Under the pieces are notes generated by a model. The model did not search any database. It saw only the letters and a list, made by a program, of their open reading frames with translations, and was not told the origin of the DNA. A stretch of 64,000 nucleotides of DNA from Argopecten irradians (lineage: Eukaryota; Mollusca; Bivalvia; Pectinida; Pectinidae), in NCBI RefSeq assembly GCF_041381155.1, contig NC_091134.1:4826255-4890254 (forward strand). The letters are read 5' to 3'. This document shows positions 20,880 through 34,668 of the stretch, piece by piece. The first letter of the stretch is position 1. Every line of letters begins with the position of its first letter. A program made the position numbers and the translations under genes.

Positions 20880-23800
20880 TATATATACTTAGGACCATGC
20901 TTTAATAATCATACATTGATGGTTATTAGGGTTAGACTTAGTCAAACCGATCCTGTGTCCTTTACAAATGAAATAGTGCACGGCCTACTTTTATAACATT
21001 TTAACTCTTTTATAAATATATTTATATATAATGGCGTCTGATTAAAATACGTAAATAAATGAAGAGTATGAATGACAGGTTTACATATTGTTAGTAGTGT
21101 TCAATCGATTTCCTTCCTGTTTGGTTCAGCAAATTGTGTAAAGATTTGCTATGAAACATCCTGTAAAGTTTGGCTCTTATATAGTTTTAATGGAAGGCCA
21201 TCCAATATTACGATCATACCCCAAAATAATTCTGTTTAACCTTTGTAGTAGGTAGATATGCTTTTTGAAAATGCTTTTGGTGATTGTTTTCTTTGCCCAA
21301 ACACAGGGCTCATCGGCTAAAATCGTATATAAGAGACCGTACCCAAATCCAGCACTCCCTACCTTAGTGACATATTTATTCTCTGACTTTGAGTAATGGT
21401 TTTGTTGTTGTTACGGTGCTTACATGGTACACACTATAGGTGGTCGGTGGGGTTCTTTTCTGTGTGAACCTCATCCATCCTTTACCATTTAAGATATTTA
21501 ACGTAACCTCAATTATGTTAAAAGTTAAACGTGTTTCCATTCAAACGTTTATGGAAAAAAGACGTTATTGTGGCGTCGAAAAAAAAACAATATTAGATTT
21601 TGCATATTGATTTGGAAACGGTTAATCTTTAATAGATCGTTGTAATCTATAATTATTAATATTTGGTTTACATTCTCCAATTACATGTATAAAATGTTGT
21701 TTGTCTGACATAAGACTGTTTAAATGTATAAAATGTTGTTTGTCTGACATAAGACTAAAGCTTGTCCATAATGCAATACAGGTATGTCAAACGTGTTTGA
21801 AGGAAGCTTTTAAAAATATTCAAGATTCAACAAATAAGTGACGAAATCTAGAAAAACGGAGAAGTAAATAAAAACTAGAAACATGTTCATGAAATTTAAT
21901 AATTTGTCAGTTATTCTAATAAAATTAAATATATTTGCTTGTAAGTTGATAATGAGTAATGGTGTATACCTTTCGTTTTGAATGTCCAATATGTATCATA
22001 TCATAAGAAAAATAATGTAATATAATGCTATAATGAAATGGCTACATTTGATTTGAATGTGTGTAACTAGCAATGATATTAATGTTATAACGAGATAGGT
22101 ACATTTGATGATAAAATACCTGATTACAGAAGCTTATAAATGCTTTAATGTATTATTGATATCATCCCTTTTTGATTGGAAGAGATTGCCATTGTATTTT
22201 GTATTGCTTTCTCACCTCAATTGAATAGCATATGTATATGATGCTGTTATTTTAGCGTTATCTCTCAATAAATTCGGGTTGTAATGCATCTATATAATTT
22301 TGCATCATGACCCTATTGTTTTTGTTTTCCCTACTAGAATTATGGTTGTATTTTAGACCCATCCCTCATTAAATTTAATTAATTATTTGTTATCATCACT
22401 CCCTGGACTACGACCCTGTAATGTTTAACCTTAAAGAGATATGGTACTGTTCAAACAAAAGGCAATTGTTAGGGAAAACAGTAAAGTTGTTATGTCACCA
22501 ATATGATATCTAGTTATGAGTTTTAAGCTGCCAATAGAGAAAATACGTAACGTGTATCTCTTAAAGATGACATTTCTAATAAATATTGACTTATAAGAGG
22601 ATAAGCCGAAAAAGCGCATAAAGGGGTTCCAACTAGGGGCCTGCGGCTTTGTGGTTAGATGCAGGTGCGTTTGCTGGGTTTTGATATCTTGGATAGGAAA
22701 ACATTATTTGGACATTTGAGTGTCGTTAGGTGCAGTCGTCCTCGGTAACCTTGTTGTATAATTATATCAATACTTGTACGGCATAAGGAGGGGGACGCTG
22801 AACTCCACTACGGAAAAACCACAACCTTTCAGGCCTGTGGTTTTCAGGAGTGGCTGTATCTAATATTTACATATTTATCAAATCATTAAAGTCCTACAGG
22901 AAATAGACGTATTTCAGGCTTATTAAACCATGTGTGACTCGATATTTTTACTTTTGTTGTGACTCTGAGATTGTGTATCTTTGGCTATTGGATTGACAAT
23001 CTGGCGCTTTCAAGGTAGATGTTCTGCTTTTGTTAATTTTGATAACGCTATATGTATACCAAAGTGAGATATGTTGTGATGGATATTTTTATATTACAAA
23101 ACACTGCATCATATTTAACAAAGGAGTTGCTAACCGCTGGGTAAACGAACAACAATAAGGAAATAGCTAGAGTTGCCGCCCTTCCATAATGAGGCTTCGA
23201 AAAAAATGACTAGGTGTCATGCACACGTGGTTATTGCAGCTATTAAGGTGAAAACAGTTGTTTTTTAAACTAAAAACATTAAGGTAAGATATTGCCTTTG
23301 AATTATTCAAAAATGTTTTGATTTTGGAGTGTTTATCCATCAGAAGTTCTGTTATTTTCTGCAAAATCATGTTGGTTATCCAATTGATATAATGTACGTG
23401 AAACTCACGAAGTTCGTTATTTCTACAATAACAAGTTTTATACCATTAAAATGATGAAAGTAAATGTAATCATATTTAAAAAAAAATGACTCTATTATCT
23501 TAAAGAGCAATCCAATACCACGTGGTGTATTCATCATACCGGAGGGACTGGATTCGATTGATCTTAGCTCCAATTAAGTCCTCTTGTACTAATGCTGCCA
23601 TGTTTCTCCATAGAATATTCAGCAATAAAATTGTACTCATGACGTTTCTTAATGATTGAACATGTTCTCATTTTTCTAAAATCTTTTAACAATATTTTCC
23701 AAAAACCTTACACAAAGAAAGATACTTCTTTTCTCTCAAGTAAAGAAAGAAAATATTGCGATGAATTATGTTATTCAAGATTGAATCATCCATATTTTTA

Positions 23801-24260
23801 ATTCTAGTATGACTCATCAGAGCGGAAATTTTGTGGTGTGTAAGAGGTGATAGGCATGTTAGTTAGTATATATATATCACAAAGTGGTGTATTTTTAAGA
23901 TGTTTTGATTATTATTTTTATCTTAAGTGCATCTTAATTTTCAATTCTACCAAAGGGGGCTTCTTTTATGTGCAGAATCATATTTACCCCGGTATTCAGA
24001 TGATTTTTATCAATATACTGAACTTTCAGTTTTAAAACATATACTTAAAATTTTAATTATTGTCCGTAAACAACATTGCATTGCATAATATAACCTATTA
24101 CTTTATCGTCTACATAACATTCGCATTTCCTTAGCTCTTAGATAACTTAAGAAGATTTTACAAACATATTAATAAATAAAACATTATTTATATGATCAGC
24201 ACCAGATGATCATATATATGTATAGCATGTAAGTTTCAATTTTAATTCTTATTAAAATAT
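20880..24260. other. AT-rich gene desert
   Basis: No exon, RNA gene or large repeat is supported. One short tandem duplication at 21680-21760 is listed separately. Open frames are short and of random quality. Confidence 0.5.
21680..21762. repeat. two tandem copies of a ~42-bp unit
   Basis: ATGTATAAAATGTTGTTTGT followed by CTGACATAAGACT occurs twice in succession with no visible mismatch in the shared part, indicating a recent local duplication. Confidence 0.85.
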
Positions 24261-24267
24261 CACACTT

Positions 24268-24466
24268 CAGAAATGTGAAAATGAATCGTCTGTAATTGAT
24301 ACTTAGAACTATATTACACATTAAATGTATATAAATATGTATATTTAAATAAAACAAGTCCAGTTAAGAAATGTGAAAATGAATCGTCTGTACTTGATAC
24401 TTAGAACTATATTACACATTAAATATATATACATATGTATATTTAAATAAAACAAATCCAGTTACA
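24268..24466. repeat. two tandem copies of a 98-bp unit
   Basis: GAAATGTGAAAATGAATCGT starts at 24270 and 24368. The copies share ACTTAGAACTATATTACACA and a TATTTAAATAAAACAA tail and differ at a few positions. Confidence 0.9.
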
Positions 24467-24469
24467 TGT

Positions 24470-26460
24470 ATAGTATATAACAACAAAACAATGGTAACAT
24501 ATACAATATATAATTGACAATATTGAAGAAACATATTCCATGAATAGTTAAGGCGATTAACCCATCTTATTTTGCTTAAATATTTTTTGTGATCAAGGGC
24601 TTTTGCTGATGTAGCGTTTTAAACAAGTTTTCGCGGAACATTTTAATTCGCGTTATAACGTTATAACATTTGTTTCCTACGAACATAATGTGGTTCAAAG
24701 TTAGCATAGAAGTTTAAAAAAAGTTGTATTCGATTACAGGAAAGTTTTATACCATGAACATAACGAGAAATATTTAGCAAATATAATATGATAAACGACG
24801 AAACGCACTCAATATTTCTTTTTCTCGGAAATATCGCAAACGTTTTAAGTATAAGTTGTTGCTTTGTTGGGTGTTTTTGTTTTTAAAAATTCCCAAAACA
24901 TTGATTAAGGATTAAATAATCTAACAATTAAGCTATATTTTAAGAATTTTCAAACACCGTTGATAAGCCAATAAAGAGACATATCACATTGTTGAAACTG
25001 CATGGATATTCTAGTTATTTTTTATTGATTTCCAGATAAATTAACTTCATAATAATAAAATTTTTATCTGTATGTTATATTATATCCGGTTGGATTAAAG
25101 TAATCAAGAGTAGCTAATAGAAGTAAGGAAATATATTTTTTTAAATCCATGGTATTAGGAAATGAGATTATTTCTAAATAAGCTGATCAAGTTAATATCT
25201 TGTCGAGGTTACAACTATTACAGCTATAACAGTTAATAGAAGCTATCATTTATGCTATAAGAAACACAAAAGAATTTTTATACCGATATTAACCAATTTT
25301 GGTTTCTAAACAAGTGAACTTTGATGATGACAAAACATTAGTTTTGCCATGTACGTGTACTTATTGAATAGATATGTGAATTGATTACGCGTCTTTCAAC
25401 CAATGATCAACGGAAAGCTATTTATTTTAGAAAAAATGATATTTTTATGTCACCCATCATTATAATATATGTTTGGTAAGGTTTTTTTAGGATGAGCTTT
25501 TTGGACAATTTCTTTAATTTTTGGCAGAAACTCAGCAAGTAGTAATTGTCTTTTCTATTTTTGTTTTTATTTTTAAGTTTGACTTTACGCTGTCGGGAAT
25601 ATGAAAGGTCTCTCACAGCCTTTACTGTATTTTCGTGGTATATTGAGAATAAGAAAAACATGCGGTGAAAGTGTTACTTATTCGGTTGTGCTGTCCTAAT
25701 TGATTTTTGCAGAAATACATATACAATGCTGGGTGGCCGTGCTTATTTAGTAATTCTGACCATTCTGCCTTTTTATCTTAACGAAGGTTTTAACTATTAT
25801 TAAGAAAAAATTCGCTTTATGAAGCGAAGAGCATACAATCGATTTTAGGACTTATTTTCTTGACTTATTACTTTTTCTTCATATTTGAAAAAAAAAATCC
25901 TTATTATATGTTAAATTCGATAATATGGCATCATTAACAATTGATAAAAGTGCAATCCAAATTACAAAATATAATTAAAAATTCTGAAATTTTGATTAAG
26001 TATTCCGAAATATTTGTCTTGTGTACATGTTGAGCAATTCGTTTTGTGTCATTATTGACATTATTTTGGCCTGCCCACTTAATCAATACTTTCTTTTAAG
26101 ATTTTACATCATTGACATATCTTTAGATTAAATGTATTGATTGTTCTGTTTCATTTTTCAAAAAACGAAGTTGTACAGGAGTTTTTTAAACTTATCAAAA
26201 ATAAACAAAAATATGTTAAAAAATAAAATTTACTACATAGGAAGTGAATACCATACCTCAATATTTTACCCTTCCGCGCATTGTCTTATTCTCAAGCAAC
26301 CATTCCAGTTTAACATTAGGATAATATATATTTCTTAATTTAGATATTTTCGCAAATAGACCTTGACATCTTATTGGACTTCTAGCAGAATAAACATAAA
26401 TCAAATAGAAATGTGATAGGTCTCTTGATATTCCGAGCATTTGCCGTATCAAAAGTAACT
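24470..26460. other. AT-rich, no firm gene
   Basis: Very AT-rich. Apart from the tiny leader-like frame at 25726-25803, listed separately, no exon is supported. Confidence 0.45.
25726..25803 (+). CDS. 25-codon leader-like open frame (weak)
   Basis: An acceptor-like TTGATTTTTGCAG ends at 25712. Fourteen bases later ATG opens MLGGRAYLVILTILPFYLN, which has the basic-then-hydrophobic profile of a signal peptide, followed by EGFNYY and TAA. A poor donor (GAAG|GTTTTA) could end it as a leader exon. AT-rich DNA often yields hydrophobic codons by chance, so this is only a candidate. Confidence 0.15.
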   Translation: MLGGRAYLVILTILPFYLNEGFNYY

Positions 26461-26470
26461 AGTGCCGTGG

Positions 26471-26583
26471 TGACTCGATGTAAAAATTAAATCTAAATAC
26501 ATTTTAGATCATTTTTACATCGACTGATGCACGTATTCGAGTGATGAAATTGAAAACATTGTTACCCATTTTACATCGGGTCA
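26471..26583. repeat. nested foldback element (~113 bp)
   Basis: The outer arms TGACTCGATGTAAAA (26471-26485) and TTTTACATCGGGTCA (26569-26583) pair with one mismatch. The left arm also pairs, over about 20 bp, with an inner copy at 26503-26522 (TTTAGATCATTTTTACATCG). Two right arms therefore compete for one left arm. It is probably the remnant of a small MITE. Confidence 0.65.
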
Positions 26584-26599
26584 CGCAGTTGTTAGAATT

Positions 26600-29500
26600 G
26601 GAAAGCAGACTAATTTCAATTTTGGATAGGTTTGTATCTAAAACTATAACCTGCCAATATCTAAATGTAATCAATAGCTAAGACGGGTGTGGCAGAGATA
26701 AAATTTCATACAGCTCGGCCTGGTATCTACATCCTGTTATAAATATCAAATTAAATATTTTATGTACAAATAATTTCATTGACACTGGGTACAATTAAAG
26801 TGCATTTAGACAACATCCCTATTGTTTAGATACGGCGATGTCTTCCAGCTTTTATTCTCAATAACAGACAACCTGTTGACCAACCCATATATCATATTTT
26901 AACAAAAGATAGCATAACGGTGAGTCACATAGTATACAAAATTTAGAATTGACTTTCTCTATCAAACACTATATTTATTCCATCACCCTAACTAAATAAT
27001 TTGCTTGATACCAAATATGGATTTGTACTAACAGACAAAATTAATATACATAGACATGTAAGCTCACATTAGAATGACCTCCATTTACAACCCTTCTAAC
27101 GCAGCAAATGAAAAAGAAAATAATGGATAAAAATATCATCTGATATTGTAAATATTTTGACAGCATTTTGTTTGACAGATATATAAATAACGTTTGTTTC
27201 GACATGGTTTCAAATGTCGAAGGTTTATTTTCCTCTTTCACTGCAGGAATTCATGATGATATTTATATCGTAACATGTTTAATGCTCTGCAAAGTTCACG
27301 TACGGGTTTTTTTTTAATCTATTGTAAATTTGGCTTCAACAAATAACTAATAAAACTCAAAATTGAAATAAAACATCCCGAATGGATATGATCTGTTTAA
27401 AGTTTTCGTCAATAGACAGGAAAGTAAACTTAATATATGGCGAAATAAAGAAAGAATGAAACCAAAATAAATCAATCGATAAATCTTGTTACATACCTTT
27501 ATACATGATCATTTACGATACAGTAATACGTATTTTATGTAAAAGAAATCATAACAAATGACCAAGGATATGGTAAAAGTTTTTTTTATCGCAATTCTTA
27601 TGCATAAAAATGAAATGTACTAAGTCAAAAGTTTAATATACATTTGTATAGTTATAATATGTAATACAGAAATAATCTGTTTATGAAATCATCAAAGTCT
27701 AATAAGGATAGACAGCTATGACGTCGTTAAGACGCTTTCCTTATTGCTAACAAATCGTTAATACATAAAGTGTTAAATGTTTATTACTTATTTACGGAAT
27801 TTCGAGACAGATGTCTGCATTGGACACCATTTGTTGATTGGTTTAGACGTTAAATGAAGAAATATAATTAAAATAAGATAATTATAAGTTTGAAAAAAAT
27901 ATATAATAATTATGATTTCTTAATAAATACACCGTGTTCTGGGACATTCCAGTAGTAAGCACATTTATTTAAAACCACAATATTAAGATATGATATGTAT
28001 ATCTAAGTATAATTAGATGTATACTAACTAAGTAATAACCAACATAGGTTCTGCCACGTGCTGTGTATTATAACATATAATAAAGATTATTAGATTTCCC
28101 TTCTATAAATGCAATTAATACGGGAGTACGCCAAATTTCTCCATGTGAATCATGAAGTACATGTACTGATTGTGAATGTAAAGCTATAAAATGCCCTTTC
28201 ATATCTATACATACTTTATCATTGTATTTTATTCATAATCAATTAAATATTAATGTTGATGTAGATTAGTATAACGTCAATTGTTATACATGTTTAAATA
28301 CGTTGTCTAAAACTTGAAATAACTTTTCTAAATAACACCTGTGCATGTTAGGTTTTGTAAATATAGTGAAATTAAATTTAACAGATTATTCAGTTCTTTT
28401 GTGTTCAAGCTTGTGTCAGATTGTATGTTTGGTTATAATGTCCATTAAAGTTCAATTCCTAAATCATTATATTTAGATGTAAACGTTTATAAATCAAATG
28501 AGCAAAGCAGATTCTTGGAATTGACTATGCTAGCACACATCTCAATCCTATTTTTCTTGACTCTTTAATGAGTAGAAATCGTAGAACGTGTCGTAAAACG
28601 TTTCACTTACAATTACACACATTTATATATTCTCCAGAGAAGTGCAGTGAAAGTAGAATAGTCTGATCTCCACCTAGCTATACCTTACACACATCAACAC
28701 AATCTTCACATCTCAACGCAATATGTGTCAAACGCTTTCGATGCTTCATCAACAACTTATCAATATTACATAATAACCTGTTTAAAATCAACTTTTTATC
28801 GTCGTTCGAAAGTATTCGTTTTAATCAAATCTATTATTTATAAGACGAGTGGACGATGTGGTGTATAGATAAAACTACATATATATCTACCGCGTCTCTG
28901 TAAATAATTCATTGTGTTACCACTCCTCGAAGAGACGGGGCTCTTAAACGCCAATTGGAAAATGTGCAACATAAGCATTTTAAACGACTGCGGGGGTTCA
29001 ACAACGCACTGCTTAACCTTTGGACCTAAAATAAATTTATGCATACACTTACACATGATATTAAACTGTATTATATTATTATGTAATAATATCTTGGTTC
29101 TGTGTAATGACTTAGCATTGTCTTCTGAGTGCCAGCTCCTATATTGTGTGCTTTAAATTTTTGTGTGACAGTCTGATACCGATGTGTCATTTCGAACAAA
29201 TACAACGGTTAAAAGTAGGCCGACATTTATTGCGATCACAAATGAAAATGGTCAGATAATATGTTTATATCTTAAAGGTGTTAATGGTTTTCTTTAGAAA
29301 CAGTGTGTTTCTTTCTATTATTTCTTTAAAAGTAGTTCAAATTAGAATTTATGATTATGTTTTGTTCCATGTTATCCGAGATTCTTATGTTTTTGCATGT
29401 ATAATTACGTCACGTCAAAATCACTTACTTAAATTTTGATTAAGGATTTAATACCATATTTGGTGAATGACCGAATTTGTTATAACAATCAACGTGCAGG

Positions 29501-30398
29501 TAATCTATAATGTAATGCATCGTGGATAGAAGAAGAACAGACAGACCGTTCACGTTGACCGATTTATATAATTAATGTAGTACCAGTGGGTGCGGACAGA
29601 CAATCGTACAGACGGTATATAGGCCGGTACCAGGCGGTGGTACTCTCCAAAGTAGAATCACTGCACATGCATATTGACTAAATTGTTAAAAGTACACAGT
29701 GATTATGTGAAGGTTGTTTTATTGTAAACCTGCATACTTAGTCTCCAGTCACGTGGAAAGTCACATCAGATAAAATTCACGGCATCGATTTAAATCAACA
29801 GATCTCAATGACTGAAAAGGATTACGACCGTATCTATTAGGGTCGTACGGTTGTTAGTACGTGCATTTACGCATGTCGGTCATGACGTCAAAGGATAAAA
29901 GCTGTAGGATGATGGGTAAATTCTTTTTTTCAAAAATGCAAGTAAAGTCCCGACTGTAAGACACACATGACATCCGTTATTAGCCGCGTCCAACACGTTA
30001 CCAAGCTAAAGACTTTGAGGTAGGTGACTGGAGAAAACATTGAGGCATTTAAGTGATGTCAATTTAGATTACGATATCGTCTTAATTATTTGATTAGTTA
30101 TAATGTAGTAATTATTCAGAAATAATTGGAAAGAAAACAAGATTATTTATTGTTATATTTTAATTAATCTTAGCAGATGCCCTTGAAGACAAAGTCAAAC
30201 TGTTCCTTTAAATTTCCTAATATTTTTCCATGATCTGAATATTTGAATTCCCTTTTGAATAATCTTTAACCATTTAGATTTAATCATAAATGATGACGTG
30301 TAAATTGCCGACCATGCCTTTAAAAATTGATTTTAATCACTATTCCATAAAGTTTTCAAAACATTTCAGTTAGAAACTATCACCATGTAGGTTGCTAT
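26600..30398. other. AT-rich, no gene; GC-richer island at 29540-30010
   Basis: No paired splice sites or convincing frame. At 29540-30010 the GC content rises and a palindromic CRE, TGACGTCA, lies at 29883-29890 close to GGATAAAAGC. This could be a regulatory region or promoter, but no downstream exon supports it. Confidence 0.35.
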
Positions 30399-30760
30399 TT
30401 AAAATTGCTCCACCGCCGACACAGCATAAATGATATTAATCATTGGAACAATAATTGTTGTTTGATCGTGTATATATATGCCTTATTAACACAAAAAAAT
30501 AATATAAAATAATTTATTTCGCCTTTGGTGCATGCGCAATCAGTACTTCATTCCATATAGGATATAGTGTCACGGATTTTTTTCGGGATGTAATTAATTA
30601 TTTTTCATATTTTTAACTTGAAGTAAAATTAGAAGCTCAAACTTTTCAATGGTGGTAATGGTGTAAAGTAAGTAACTTTTATAAATGATGAAAAATACTA
30701 AATCGTCTGCTCCTTTTTATAGTGAAAAAATACCATTTGCCAGCGGTGGAGCATCTTTAA
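30399..30760 (-). mobile_element. TTAA-flanked MITE, copy B (354 bp), opposite orientation to copy A
   Basis: TTAA lies at 30399-30402 and 30757-30760. The termini are AATTGCTCCACCGC and GCGGTGGAGCATCT. The conserved core CATGCGCAATCAGTACTTCA TTCCATATAGGATATAGTG is the reverse complement of copy A at 10929-11284. The left terminus has changed (AGATGC to AATTGC). It is non-coding. Confidence 0.85.
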
Positions 30761-32514
30761 CATTTGATAATAAAATATTGAAATATTCTGAGTGTAGTGA
30801 AAACAAAGCAATATTTTAATTTTTTATTTGAAGAAAAAATATACATGTAAATCAGGATTTTTGATTACCAATAAATCCAATACAATAAACAATAGAATAT
30901 TGAAAGTAATATATTCGTCGAACTTCGTAGCAAATGCATACACCATGATGATAAAAAAGAAACACGACTTTTCATCCTAAATTAGACCATGTTGTTATTA
31001 AATCTATCAATTAATTAATAAATGAATAAAGCAGATTCTCAATATGAATTTCGATATCGAGTATAATGTTGATGAAAAATACTGGTTCAAAATGAATAAT
31101 AGCATACTCCGGTAGGTAAGGGTGAAAACAGATTTTTCTGATGGGCAGGCTATTGGTGTGGTTTGTGGTTCAAAATCAATGCTCAACTTTATTGGTGTTT
31201 CTCTGTATACATGGTGATTGTATATAAAGCAACAATATCTACATACAACATATCGAGAGGACAAATCAGAAGGGTTATTTTAAACGTAGCATTTATAAAC
31301 CTGCACAGCTTTCTTAAGATTTTAACATTTGTAGCGTCTATGAGTCCAGATTTTGTTTTTCTTAGATATAAAGTTCTCTCATTATTCAGAAAAGAACATA
31401 CTCATTAGATGAATAAACCAACTATTTCATGGGAATCACAATATCGACATAGCCTTTTTAGTAGCATTTTTTATTGAAAGTTTTCTTATGGTCCTGCAAA
31501 AGTTTACCCCTCTATCCAATCTATCAACATAAAATGGGATTGGCCTTAGTTTCTCACCTACTATACACTTAATTCAAATACTAGATCACTTTCTTATCGA
31601 CTTGACTGTATGACTTAAACGTGATTTAAAATAATATTTCGACACCTGTAAATTGCACAAGGCGTTTAAGTTTTTGAGTCGTATTTCACTTTTTACATTT
31701 ACTAAGTAATACTTTATATTTACCGATTCTAGCTTGGCTCTAACCGTATGTCTGTTTCTCTGATAACGATCTGTGCATTTTTGTCATTTGCTTCACTACC
31801 TTCATATCAAGTTTGGAATGCACAACTTTATAATTTAAAACCTGCATAAAAAACTCAACATGAACAAAGATTTGTCTTACAGATTTTTATTTCCAGTGAG
31901 TAATGCTTCGGTGACGAAGAAATTGACATTAATTTTGAAACATGATTCCACAAATTAATATCCATACCGTAATCGCACTATTAATGACTCTAACAGTACC
32001 AGACGTATTGGAATAAAACTGCATGATTAAATGTTATTGACCAACGACGCAGAAAAATCTTGGTTCGTATTTCAAAGCAAATAAAGAACAAAAAAAAAGC
32101 ATACCTCCTCATTTTAAAGCTCGGACAACCTTGTACAGACTGTGAAGGACAATTATGTAATAGCCGGTGTTATAATGATCAAACAAGTATTTTTATGATA
32201 TAGTTATTAATATTCTCGTCGCTGCTTTAAATATAATATTGATTTCAAAATCAATCAAACCAGCGAACATACGGAGACGTGGTTTTAAAAGACTCATTAA
32301 ATGAGTTGAATGCTGTCCATATCAATCCTGATAATACAGGCAAAATCATATAACATCATATAATAATCAAAAATATGAAAAAAGAATATAGAAATGTAAA
32401 TAAAAATTCATATAAATATGTTCGTAATTTACAAATGTGTTTAGGAGTGTATTTTAGATAAAATAGCGGTTTTCACCCTTTAATACTAACTCCAATTTTC
32501 TAGAGTTAAATCAG
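30761..32514. other. AT-rich, no gene seen
   Basis: Open frames of 81-85 codons at 31007-31408 overlap on opposite strands, are hydrophobic because of AT content, and lack splice context. Confidence 0.45.
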
Positions 32515-32710
32515 CTTAAATATATAAATCATAATAATCTATTTCGAACCATGCTTAAAGCTCAATGAATGACAGAGAACAGCTTTGGTTTGGAGAAGTG
32601 GGTGCAAATGCAAAAATGAAGTTTACGCAATACTGTCGACAGCCGGTAGAAGAAGACGGATGAATGACGGAAACATCAAGAATTAAATATACAATTTATT
32701 TGATAAAAGA
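32515..32710 (+). repeat. 196-bp direct repeat, left copy
   Basis: It runs from CTTAAATATATAAATCATAA to TTTGATAAAAGA, passing GAACAGCTTTGGTTTGGAGA and ACTGTCGACAGCCGGTAGAA. It differs from the right copy at about four positions. Confidence 0.9.
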
Positions 32711-33173
32711 CTAAAAAGTGACAAAGTTGCTTATAATCAGTCAATTTTCAAAAAAATTGAACCACAATTTGTCAAGATAGAGCATTTTTAGCACCGAAAA
32801 CCCTTCATTTTTCATTGAAAAAGACGGGATTCACAATATAGTTATCTCCCCTATTATATATACTTTTTATACATTCACTGCAGAAGTTTCTGTTACAATA
32901 TAGCCTAGATGTCAATAGTTTTAGTTTTAAAATAATTAACAATGTTTAATCAATATATATTTACCATAAAATAGCAATTTAAGATTAATAGGATTATTTG
33001 TGTTGTTATTTTTAAAACTAATAAAATAATTTATTCATAAATTCAAACTTCAGAAAAGGGGGTATTAATCAAATCGCGGTCATTCAAATGCTTGAAGAGC
33101 TTGGGGCACTGTCATAACTCAAGCGTCTGTATAAAAAAATCATGATCTGTCTCCCTTACCATGAAACTACATT

Positions 33174-33369
33174 CTTAAATATATAAATCATAATAATCTA
33201 TTTCGAACCATGCTTAAAGCTCAATGAATGACAGAGAACAGCTTTGGTTTGGAGAAGTGGGTGCAAATGCAAACATGAAGTTTACGCAATACTGTCGACA
33301 GCCGGTAGAAGAAGACGGATAAATGACGGAGACATCAAGAATTAAATATACAATGTATTTGATAAAAGA
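33174..33369 (+). repeat. 196-bp direct repeat, right copy
   Basis: Same sequence as 32515-32710 at a constant offset of 659 bp, about 98% identical. The 463-bp spacer is unrelated to the repeat. The ends lack TG..CA, and no tRNA-complementary site or purine tract sits next to the spacer, so a miniature LTR element is not demonstrated. Confidence 0.9.
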
Positions 33370-34668
33370 AAACAAAATACGTTTTTACATGCAGTAGGAA
33401 CCCGTATATAATGTCAACAAAGTCTTCATAATGTTGATAAACATCCTAGAAAACGGAAGAAATGTTGATATTAATACTAACTATAACGTAATATAAAACA
33501 TTGGTTTGGTTACACATTGTAAATTAGAATGAATTACCTGAAGCATTTCAATTCTTAACAAATACATCAGAGACATTTAGTTTTAGCTTTTGAGACGAAA
33601 TGCAAGATTTCAACAAAATTAGATATTTATATATTTCTAGGAAGTTTATGATAAAAAAACACTTTTACAATTAAAATTTAGTTTAATGATGAGTTATCCT
33701 TACTTGAAGATTTAGGTAAGTAGGGCAAAACGAAATTCGCAACACAATATAGCTAGCCAGAAAGATCGGTATGTCCTAATAATATAAATCTACTGTATAG
33801 GCTGTTTCGTGAAAAATTCTAATAATTTGAACTTATTGTATTAACTACAATATTCTAGTTAAAATTGTCATCATAAAAACACATTTCTAAAACAAAATTC
33901 GATCATTCCGTATTAGCTTGTCTGTCTTTGTGATTTACCGATAATCGATTCTTAATGTTGGAACAAAATTTTAAACAAAATCAATATTAATATCATATGT
34001 CGATTTTAACACGATTTTTTAATATAACGATTATTCATACAAAAACAAAATCATGACCCCCAAGAGATCAAAGCTGGTTAAACAAGGAAAATATGACATT
34101 ATGATTTATACAAGTATAAATAAATGGTCATTGTACAACGGAACCAAAACCAGGAGCTCATAGATCAGTTAAAGAAAGGGCTATCTCTTGTGATATGATG
34201 TCGATGAAAATTATCAAACTCCTCTTGTGACTGAACTTACATATTGTAGCTGTCCTCGAAAATGGCTAAATGATGTTAACCCTACAGGAGACGTGGTGTA
34301 GTTTCCATTTCTCTGGTCGGAACAAATAAGGACGTGTCAGCAGGTTTATATAACCGAAAGAAGAGTGTAGCAGTATGGTTCAATCGAATAGCACTATATC
34401 ATGTTTAGTATAAACATTTTGTGGTACAATGGTGACTAGACCCAGTTTGGGACCAATATAACACTTGATAACATCACCAACTGTGGCCTATATAACAGAG
34501 CCATGTTGTAATTTTTACAAATGATATTATTATAATTCTAATTACATATGTTGGCATTTTGATTAAGACACTAACGTTGACAACATTTTTAGCCCTTCTA
34601 ATGCTCATTAGTAAGTTATTCTTACTTAATCATTTTAACATCCGTTGTATGACTTTTCTTTATTGCAG
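33370..34668. other. AT-rich, no gene seen
   Basis: No supported feature up to the acceptor at 34668. Confidence 0.4.

Noticed and set aside
31007..31408. Hydrophobic frames as membrane protein fragments
   Set aside because: They overlap on opposite strands and the hydrophobicity follows from AT-rich codons.
32515..33369. LTR/TRIM retrotransposon
   Set aside because: The terminal repeats lack TG..CA, and neither a primer-binding site nor a polypurine tract borders the spacer. Kept only as a direct repeat pair.
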